A DNA stretch of 8,521 nt, taken from the NCBI GenBank assembly GCA_027064285.1, contig JAMOPX010000181.1:1-8521 (forward strand), given 5' to 3'. This document shows positions 1-4,839 of this stretch, piece after piece. Under the pieces are notes generated by a model. The model had not been told where the DNA came from. It worked only from the letters and a program-made list of their open reading frames with translations, and made no database searches. The first letter of the stretch is position 1, and the number at the start of each line of letters is the position of its first letter. The position numbers and the translations under genes were made by a program. The stretch comes from Desulfobacterales bacterium (GTDB lineage: Bacteria > Desulfobacterota > DSM-4660 > Desulfatiglandales > JALVZP01).

Positions 1-54
1 CTCTTTTCCCTTACCTTTGACCTTAAGCTTGTATCTGTATCTTCTCAATTGCAT
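1..54. repeat. Low-complexity, 6-base-periodic purine/pyrimidine stretch
   Basis: The + strand is pyrimidine-rich and the - strand purine-rich. Read on the - strand from 54 to 1, it falls into hexamer-like units (AGATAC twice, then AAGCTT, AAGGTC, AAAGGT, AAGGGA, AAAGAG). The matching - strand reading frame gives an alternating basic/other peptide (MQLRRYRYKLKVKGKGKE) starting at 54 and running off the window edge. I read this as the edge of a degenerate short-period repeat rather than a gene: there is no ribosome binding site before the ATG and the peptide is low in complexity. The sequence to the left is not visible, so the extent of the repeat is unknown. Confidence 0.35.
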
Positions 55-135
55 TTTATTATTGATTATATTATTATCCTATCTACTATTCAAGAATATA
101 TAAGCCTGTTTAAAAAATTTTTCGAACATGCTGCT

Positions 136-141
136 TATAAT
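136..141 (+). promoter_or_regulatory. Possible -10 box upstream of murA
   Basis: TATAAT, a perfect match to the sigma-70 -10 consensus, lies 107 bases before the murA start. The -35 is poor: the best candidate, TTTAAA at 109-114, would leave a 21-base spacer. An A6T5 tract at 112-122 just upstream could bend the DNA. Transcription would start near 147-149, inside the first hairpin at 143-162. In AT-rich DNA a single TATAAT can occur by chance. Confidence 0.35.
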
Positions 142-142
142 A

Positions 143-183
143 ATGAATGATACGCCATTCATCCCATAGCTGAAGCTTATGGG
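143..183 (+). promoter_or_regulatory. Two abutting stem-loops ahead of murA
   Basis: The first stem is perfect: ATGAATG (143-149) pairs with CATTCAT (156-162) around the loop ATACGC. The second starts at the next base: CCCATA (163-168) pairs with TATGGG (178-183), and GC (169-170) pairs with GC (175-176) around a TGAA loop, with T177 bulged. The following bases, CTTTCTG, are only weakly U-rich, so this is at best a poor intrinsic terminator for a gene to the left. It could also be leader structure or an operator for murA. The stems are seen directly; any role is inferred. Confidence 0.4.
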
Positions 184-248
184 CTTTCTGACGTGGATTT
201 CTATAAACGAAATCATTATATAGTTATTAATTGAATGGAAATTAAAAG

Positions 249-1499
249 ATGGCAAAGATTGTTATAGAGGGAGGGATTCCTCTCAAAGGTTCGGTTAAAA
301 TTAGTGGGGCAAAAAATTCAGCACTTCCTTTGATGTCTGCATCTTTACTCACTGCTGGCAAATGCATTCTTTATAATGTGCCAAAGCTTAAAGATGTGGA
401 TACTATGAAAGATATCATGAGGGAGATGGGCGTTCAGTTTATAGAAGAAGATAATCTTCTTATAGATTCTACTTATCTTAGGTTTAAAGAAGCTCCGTAT
501 GAGCTGGTAAGACAAATGAGAGCCTCTATCCTCCTTTTAGGCCCTCTTTTAGCACGTCATGGAAGAGCAAGAATAGCACTGCCCGGAGGTTGTGCTATTG
601 GAGCAAGGCCTGTAAATCTTCATTTAAGTGCCCTTTCTGCTATGGGTGCTGAAATAAACTTAGACAAAGGTTATATAGATGCGAAGGCAAATAGACTTAA
701 GGGGGCAGACATATTCTTTGATATCCCCACTGTAACTGGTACTGAAAATGTGATGATGGCAGCAACATTGGCTGAAGGTAAGACTATGATCAGGAATGCT
801 GCAAAAGAGCCTGAGATAGTAGATTTGGCTAATATGTTGCGTAGTATGGGCGCATATATAAGAGGAGATGGCACAGATACCATAGTAATAGATGGGGTAA
901 AAGAACTTTACCCTGCTGAACATCGTATTATTCCTGACAGAATAGAAGCTGGAACATTTATGATAGCCTCTGCCATGACAAGAGGAGAGGTTGAGATAAA
1001 AGATTGTAGGCCAGAGCATTTAGGTGCATTAATAGAAAAGCTTGAAAAAACAGGAGCAGAAATAATGATTGGAGATGAAAATATATTTGTAAAAGGTCCT
1101 GATAGGATCAGGAGTGTGGACATAAAAACCATGCCTTTTCCAGGTTTTCCCACAGATCTACAGGCTCAATTTATGTCAATGATGTGTATTGCTGATGGAT
1201 GCAGTGTTATTAAGGAAACTATTTTTGAAAACAGATTCATCCATGTGGGTGAACTTCGTAGAATGGGAGCAGATATAGAAGTGAATGGATCTCAAGCCAC
1301 TGTTAAAGGGAGAAAACGGCTTCTTGCAGCTCCAGTAGTTGCTACTGATCTGAGAGCAAGTGCCTCACTCATTTTAGCTGGTTTAGTGGCTGAACAAGGA
1401 AGAACAGAAGTATATGAAATCCATCATTTGGATAGAGGATATGAATCATTAGAAAAGAAATTTGCCTCACTTGGCGCAAAAATATGGCGTGAGTCTTAG
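249..1499 (+). CDS. murA: UDP-N-acetylglucosamine 1-carboxyvinyltransferase (MurA)
   Basis: This cytoplasmic enzyme transfers enolpyruvate from phosphoenolpyruvate to UDP-N-acetylglucosamine, the first committed step of peptidoglycan synthesis. At 416 residues it is full length for the family (E. coli MurA is 419) and has the two-domain EPSP-synthase-like fold. The key residues are in place: K22-N23 in the SGAKNSALP motif, the catalytic C115 in GGCAIGARPVNLHL, D303 in FPTDLQAQFM, and R396 in HHLDRGYESLEKK, close to E. coli Cys115, Asp305 and Arg397. Cysteine rather than aspartate at 115 predicts a fosfomycin-sensitive enzyme. The ATG start fits the family N-terminus. Its ribosome binding site is weak (only GGA at 237-239, nine bases away), so it may be translated modestly. 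The 3' end overlaps recD, which suggests co-transcription. Confidence 0.97.
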   Translation: MAKIVIEGGIPLKGSVKISGAKNSALPLMSASLLTAGKCILYNVPKLKDVDTMKDIMREMGVQFIEEDNLLIDSTYLRFKEAPYELVRQMRASILLLGPLLARHGRARIALPGGCAIGARPVNLHLSALSAMGAEINLDKGYIDAKANRLKGADIFFDIPTVTGTENVMMAATLAEGKTMIRNAAKEPEIVDLANMLRSMGAYIRGDGTDTIVIDGVKELYPAEHRIIPDRIEAGTFMIASAMTRGEVEIKDCRPEHLGALIEKLEKTGAEIMIGDENIFVKGPDRIRSVDIKTMPFPGFPTDLQAQFMSMMCIADGCSVIKETIFENRFIHVGELRRMGADIEVNGSQATVKGRKRLLAAPVVATDLRASASLILAGLVAEQGRTEVYEIHHLDRGYESLEKKFASLGAKIWRES

Positions 1500-3324
1500 G
1501 TATCCTGTGTTTTTTTCTTCAGAAGTCTCTTTAAGAGAAATAGATATACATTTTAGCAGGTTCATGCAGGAGCTTTCAAAAAGCTCCAAAGAAGAGGTAT
1601 ATATTGCTTCCCTACTTGCAAGTATGGTTACAGGATATGGGCATGTGTGTTTAGATCTTTGTTCAGTAGCTGGAAAAGAAAGCACTTTAATTATAAAAGG
1701 GAACAATACTTTTGAGACTATAAGATGCCCGAACTTAGACATCTGGATAGATAAGCTTTTAAACAGTAATGTCGTGGGTAGACCAGGCGATTATAAGCCT
1801 TTAATCTTAGATAGCAAAAACAGACTATATCTTTATAGATACTGGAAATATGAAGATTTATTGATTCAGGAATTAAAAAAAAAGATTTCCAGAACAAGAA
1901 AGCTTGGTAATTTAGATATTTTAAGAAGAACATTTTTTTCTCTTTTTCCCATTAAAGATCCTTCAGATTCTCAAATGTTCTCTTCTCTTATTCCACTTAT
2001 CTCTTCTTTCTGTGTTATCTCTGGAGGACCTGGAACAGGGAAGACAAGTATTGTAGCCAAAATTTTGGCTTTATTAATAGCTCTTTCTAATAAAAAAAAC
2101 AAAATTCTGCTTTCTGCACCTACAGGAAAAGCAAGTGCAAGATTAAAGCAGGCAATAACTAAGACAAAATATAAGCTAAATATAGATCAGAGTATAAAGG
2201 ATATGATTCCTTCAGAAGCTTCTACAATACATAGAATGCTTGGCTATATGCCAAAGGGATTTAAATTCAGATATAATAAAGAAAATAAACTTTCAGCAGA
2301 TGTAGTGGTAGTAGATGAAGCCTCAATGGTAGATTTGCCACTTATGTCAAAGTTAATCTCTGCTATTCCAGAAGATGCAGTATTTATTTTGCTTGGAGAT
2401 AAAGATCAGCTTTCATCAGTAGAACCAGGCTCTGTGTTAGGAGATATATGTGGAGAAATAACCGGCGTTTCTCCTTTAATAAAAGAGTTTTGTTTATCAA
2501 TGATTAACGGGAAATCAAATTTCTTTCCTCCCCGAAGGCTAAGTATAAGAGATTGTATCGTAGAACTTACTAAAAATTACCGTTTTTCTGAAAAAAGCGG
2601 AATCTACCAGCTGAGTAAAGCAGTAAATAAGGGCAACAAAGATGAGGTAAGACAAATTTTAGAAGGCAGTAGATACCCAGATGTCTCTTTTAAAAAGATT
2701 GTAAGATCTGATCAGCTAAAAAAGTCTTTAGAAGAAGTGGTTCTTAGTGAATATACTAAGTATTTAAAACTAAAAGATCCATATGAGGCAATAAAGGCTT
2801 TTGACTCATTTAGAATACTGAGTGTTCTTAGGTGGGGAGATTATGGAGTAAGAAGAATTAATAGGTTAGTAGAACAAATTCTTCAAGAATACTCTTTTAT
2901 AAATATAAACGGACCTTGGTATGCAGGTCGTCCCATACTTATTGTAGAGAATGACTATGAATTAGGTTTATTTAATGGAGATGTAGGAATACTTATGCCA
3001 GATCCTGATTCAAACAATGAAATAAGAGCTTTTTTTGTAGATCCGGATGGAAATATAAGAAAATTTTTACCTATAAGGCTTCCTGAACATGAGACTGTAT
3101 TTGCAATGACCGTGCATAAAAGTCAAGGATCTGAATTTGATCATGTGCTTTTTATTCTTCCAGATACCTATTTCCCTCTAATTACCCGAGAGCTTATATA
3201 TACTGCTGTTACAAGGGCGAGAAATCTTGTAGAAATATGGGGAAGATTAGAAATAATAGAAAAAGGGATTTCTCAGCGTATTATGAGATCTTCGGGGCTA
3301 AGAGATGCTTTGTGGAATATATGA
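1462..3324 (+). CDS. recD: Exodeoxyribonuclease V alpha subunit, RecD helicase (RecBCD type)
   Basis: RecD is the fast 5'-3' superfamily 1B helicase of RecBCD, which processes double-strand DNA ends for recombination. In the 620-residue reading, the N-terminal RecC-contacting region (about 24-70, with the RecD-typical GHVCLDL) is followed by Walker A GGPGTGKT (188-195), Walker B DEAS (285-288), GDKDQL (312-317), NYR (372-374), an SH3-like NGDVG (505-509), HKSQGSE (552-558) and YTAVTRAR (580-587). The length is close to E. coli RecD (608); the long N-terminal region of RecD2 is absent, which favours the RecBCD class. The start is uncertain. TTG at 1462 overlaps murA by 38 bases and follows AGAAAAGAAA; GTG at 1489 overlaps by 11 bases and has no clear ribosome binding site. 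No ATG occurs in frame before codon 35. Neither recB nor recC is in the window. An A9 run lies at 1875-1883. Confidence 0.93.
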   Translation: MPHLAQKYGVSLRYPVFFSSEVSLREIDIHFSRFMQELSKSSKEEVYIASLLASMVTGYGHVCLDLCSVAGKESTLIIKGNNTFETIRCPNLDIWIDKLLNSNVVGRPGDYKPLILDSKNRLYLYRYWKYEDLLIQELKKKISRTRKLGNLDILRRTFFSLFPIKDPSDSQMFSSLIPLISSFCVISGGPGTGKTSIVAKILALLIALSNKKNKILLSAPTGKASARLKQAITKTKYKLNIDQSIKDMIPSEASTIHRMLGYMPKGFKFRYNKENKLSADVVVVDEASMVDLPLMSKLISAIPEDAVFILLGDKDQLSSVEPGSVLGDICGEITGVSPLIKEFCLSMINGKSNFFPPRRLSIRDCIVELTKNYRFSEKSGIYQLSKAVNKGNKDEVRQILEGSRYPDVSFKKIVRSDQLKKSLEEVVLSEYTKYLKLKDPYEAIKAFDSFRILSVLRWGDYGVRRINRLVEQILQEYSFININGPWYAGRPILIVENDYELGLFNGDVGILMPDPDSNNEIRAFFVDPDGNIRKFLPIRLPEHETVFAMTVHKSQGSEFDHVLFILPDTYFPLITRELIYTAVTRARNLVEIWGRLEIIEKGISQRIMRSSGLRDALWNI

Positions 3325-3446
3325 TTTATATATGCCGCAAAATATCTGCTGTGAAGTTGTTTTTGTCTAATAGAGGGCTTAGTTCTGATTACAGATGAGC
3401 CTCCAACACACTTGACTCTTGAATCTGTTTCTGATAACAAATTCAT
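3273..3446 (-). CDS. Possible small basic protein of 57 residues, convergent with recD
   Basis: I do not recognise this protein. The reasons to list it are on the sequence level. A GGAG motif (- strand, 3456-3453) sits six bases before an ATG at 3446, a better ribosome binding site than murA, recD or proB has. Codon choice is ordinary for this genome (arginine mostly AGA, otherwise mixed AT-ending codons). The product begins MNLLSETDSRVKCVGGSSVI, is rich in Lys, Arg, Ser and His, and has no membrane segment. An in-frame ATG at 3458 would give 61 residues but would place GGAG inside the gene. The last 52 bases run antisense into the end of recD, and convergent overlap of this kind is often a sign of a chance frame. 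A TATAAA box on the - strand (3515-3510) could serve as its promoter. Treat it as an open question. Confidence 0.25.
   Translation of the reverse strand: MNLLSETDSRVKCVGGSSVIRTKPSIRQKQLHSRYFAAYINHIFHKASLSPEDLIIR
3373..3403. other. Compound stem-loop
   Basis: On the + strand, GAGG (3373-3376) pairs with CCTC (3400-3403). After a bulged G, CTT (3378-3380) pairs with GAG (3397-3399), including one G-T pair. A small internal loop separates this from an inner stem, TCTG (3384-3387) with CAGA (3392-3395), around an ATTA loop. No T-run follows on either strand, so it is not a standard terminator. It may be an RNA structure or simply part of the small - strand reading frame. Confidence 0.3.
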
Positions 3447-3510
3447 AATTATCTCCATAATTGCAGATAACTGTAAGTGTAATAAAAAGTTATTTTCTTT
3501 TCATATTTAT

Positions 3511-3553
3511 TTATAGTATTCTCTTAAATATCAGATTTTACGGAATACTATAA
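3511..3553. promoter_or_regulatory. 11-base perfect inverted repeat, candidate operator
   Basis: TTATAGTATTC (3511-3521) and GAATACTATAA (3543-3553) are perfect reverse complements separated by 21 bases. The arm centres are 32 bases apart, about three helical turns, so both arms lie on one face of the DNA. The right arm overlaps the TATAAT box at 3549-3554. A third copy of the core, AATACTAT, lies at 3573-3580 and runs into the start codon of the TPR gene. This layout suits a DNA-binding repressor that blocks the promoter, but no regulator gene is present to support it. AT-rich DNA favours chance repeats, though 11 perfect pairs is long. Confidence 0.45.
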
Positions 3554-3554
3554 T
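3549..3554 (+). promoter_or_regulatory. Candidate -10 box for the TPR-rplU-rpmA-obgE-proBA-nadD operon
   Basis: TATAAT matches the sigma-70 -10 consensus exactly. Transcription would begin near 3560, giving a leader of about 18 bases that includes TAAGG (3563-3567) as ribosome binding site, 11 bases before the ATG. The -35 is weak: TTAAAT (3524-3529) with a 19-base spacer is the best match. A weak -35 would fit a promoter that relies on an activator, but this is inference. It is the last likely promoter seen before rplU. Confidence 0.45.
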
Positions 3555-3578
3555 TCTAAATCTAAGGCAGTAAATACT

Positions 3579-4223
3579 ATGAATAAAAAGATAGAATTAA
3601 AAGAAATTAGTGTTTACTCAAGATATGAAAAATATATTTTATATCCTTTGATTATAATTCTTTTAATCTTTTCTGGAACTTATGGATACATAAAATATGT
3701 TAATAAAAAAGCTGAAAAAAAATATAATACAGCACTTAAACTTTTTTCAGAAAATTTTCCGCATGCCCTTAATGATAAAAAAGCAAAAAGAGCTTTAAAT
3801 ATATTTGAAGAGGTAATAAAGAAATATCCACTCTCCCGTTTTTCTGTTCTCTCTATGCCTGTGGCAGGTTATATTTGTTTTATAAAAGGAGATTATAAAA
3901 ATTCAGAACACTACTATAATATGTTTAGAAAAAAGATTTCAAAATTAGAATATAGATTTCTTTCTGCTCTGGCACTTTCTTCATGTTATGAATCTGAAAA
4001 TAATTTGAATAATGCCATAAAAATACTTCAGAAGATATCTGAGCAACATCCTGAAAACCCTTTTAGAGAATTTGCTCTTTTAAATCTTGCAAGACTTTAT
4101 AGAATGGAGGGTAAATCTGCACAAGCAAAAAAAATAATAAAGAAGTTTTTAGAAGAATACCCTCAATCTCCTTTCTTCTATATGGCAAAATCACATTTTT
4201 TATCATATAATAAAACAAATTAA
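3579..4223 (+). CDS. Membrane-anchored tetratricopeptide-repeat protein
   Basis: The 214-residue product has a short charged N-terminus, one hydrophobic helix at about 19-38 (ILYPLIIILLIFSGTYGYI) followed by lysines, and then a helical domain facing the periplasm or cell exterior. The positive residues on both sides leave the topology slightly open. TPR-like units are visible: about 66-110 (ALNIFEEVIKKYP to GDYKNSEHYYNMF), 115-155 (FLSALALSSCYESENNLNNAIKILQKI) and 160-200 (FALLNLARLYRMEGKSAQAKKIIKKFLEEYP). An N-terminal anchor followed by TPRs recalls the YfgM (TPR_21) family, which in E. coli assists SecYEG and chaperones, but the match is by architecture only, so no gene name is given. It is the first gene after the candidate promoter and ends 26 bases before rplU. 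It contains two A8 runs (3715-3722, 4127-4134). Codon use is like its neighbours. Confidence 0.85.
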   Translation: MNKKIELKEISVYSRYEKYILYPLIIILLIFSGTYGYIKYVNKKAEKKYNTALKLFSENFPHALNDKKAKRALNIFEEVIKKYPLSRFSVLSMPVAGYICFIKGDYKNSEHYYNMFRKKISKLEYRFLSALALSSCYESENNLNNAIKILQKISEQHPENPFREFALLNLARLYRMEGKSAQAKKIIKKFLEEYPQSPFFYMAKSHFLSYNKTN

Positions 4224-4249
4224 TTAAAATAATTCAAAGGGGTGAAAAG

Positions 4250-4564
4250 ATGTATGCAATAATACAGACAGGTGGAAAACAATACAAAGTAAGTCCTGGT
4301 GATGAGATAAAAGTAGAAAAAATTAATGAAGATCCAGGAACGGAAATCACTCTTGATAAAATCCTTGCAATTTCAACAGATGAGGGTTTGGAAGTAGGAA
4401 GGCCCTATTTGGAGAACAAAAAAGTTAAGGCCAAAGTTATGAGACATGGAAAAAACAAAAAGATTATTGTGTTTAAGTTTAAAAGAAGAAAAAATTATAA
4501 AAGAAAAAAAGGACATAGACAGCTTTATTCAATTATTAAGATAGAAGAGATTGAAAAAGAGTAA
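4250..4564 (+). CDS. rplU: 50S ribosomal protein L21
   Basis: L21 is a structural protein of the large ribosomal subunit that binds 23S rRNA. The 104-residue product has the usual bacterial length. It begins with the family hallmark MYAIIQTGGKQYKV and carries the basic RNA-binding signature near the C-terminus (FKFKRRKNYKRKKGHRQ, about 76-92). The start is secure: the strong ribosome binding site AAAGGGGTG (4236-4244) ends five bases before the ATG. It is followed 17 bases later by rpmA, the usual bacterial pairing, and shares the operon with obgE. The 26-base gap upstream leaves no room for a structured autoregulatory leader, so control probably lies upstream of the TPR gene or inside it. 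Confidence 0.98.
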   Translation: MYAIIQTGGKQYKVSPGDEIKVEKINEDPGTEITLDKILAISTDEGLEVGRPYLENKKVKAKVMRHGKNKKIIVFKFKRRKNYKRKKGHRQLYSIIKIEEIEKE

Positions 4565-4573
4565 CAAAGGAGG

Positions 4574-4581
4574 AAAAGGAC
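4574..4581 (+). other. Spacer after the strong ribosome binding site of rpmA
   Basis: AAAGGAGG at 4566-4573, a near-complete complement to the 16S rRNA 3' end, sits eight bases before the rpmA ATG. It is the best ribosome binding site in the window, consistent with the high expression expected for a ribosomal protein. It also fixes the L27 start without an N-terminal leader. Confidence 0.8.
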
Positions 4582-4839
4582 ATGGCACATAAAAAGGCGG
4601 GTGGCAGTTCGAGAAATGGAAGAGATAGTGCAGGGAAAAGATTAGGAGTAAAAAGATTTGCTGGACAGTTTGTAAAAGCAGGAAATATTATTGTTAGACA
4701 AAGAGGCACAAAGATACATCCAGGTGCTAATGTTGGCTTAGGTAAGGACTATACAATCTTTGCAAAGATAGATGGCATGGTAAGATTTGAAAATTTTGGT
4801 AGAAACAAAAAAAGGGTTAGTGTTTATCCTGTGCAATGA
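4582..4839 (+). CDS. rpmA: 50S ribosomal protein L27
   Basis: L27 sits near the peptidyl transferase centre, where its flexible N-terminus reaches toward the P-site tRNA. The 85-residue product opens with MAHKKAGGSSRNGRDS, the canonical mature N-terminus, and continues with the conserved GVKRFAGQ, VRQRGTKIHPGANVGLGKDYT and the terminal VSVYPV. It lacks the roughly nine-residue leader that Firmicutes and some other phyla cleave with the Prp protease, which argues against that origin. The start is fixed by AAAGGAGG eight bases upstream. Its TGA stop overlaps the ATG of obgE in an ATGA arrangement, indicating translational coupling of the two. Confidence 0.98.
   Translation: MAHKKAGGSSRNGRDSAGKRLGVKRFAGQFVKAGNIIVRQRGTKIHPGANVGLGKDYTIFAKIDGMVRFENFGRNKKRVSVYPVQ

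Larger units (their letters stand above)
3325..3578. other. Intergenic region between recD and the TPR-protein gene
   Basis: This stretch of 254 bases has no convincing + strand gene. The only short + frame beginning with ATG (3332) stops after 12 codons. The left half holds the possible - strand small gene and a compound hairpin. The right half is very AT-rich and holds an inverted repeat with outward-facing -10-like boxes. No classical stem plus T-tract terminator for recD is visible, so how recD transcription ends here is not clear. Confidence 0.6.

Noticed and set aside
2..103. Second + strand frame with a Leu/Ile-rich membrane-like peptide
   Set aside because: It competes with the other open frame in the same bases, and the leucine richness follows from the TTA/CTT-rich composition.
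1..150. Open + strand frame from the window edge to a TGA at 148-150 (49 codons), possible end of a gene
   Set aside because: The sequence is hydrophobic and AT-driven, matches no family I know, and begins in the low-complexity stretch. A frame of this length can occur by chance; the sequence to the left would decide.
660..1153. Minus-strand open frames inside murA
   Set aside because: These are shadows of the murA coding frame, with no ribosome binding site and no recognisable product.
3332..3370. 12-codon + strand frame beginning ATG after recD
   Set aside because: It is very short, has no ribosome binding site, and has no features suggesting a leader peptide.
3371..3405. Possible tRNA 3' end (GTTCTGATTAC followed by CCTCCA)
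   Set aside because: The flanking bases do not form a T-stem, and no matching acceptor, D or anticodon arms are present upstream.
3449..3470. 6-base stem TTATCT/AGATAA with a 10-base loop as a terminator
   Set aside because: The stem is AT-rich and weak, and is not followed by a T-run.
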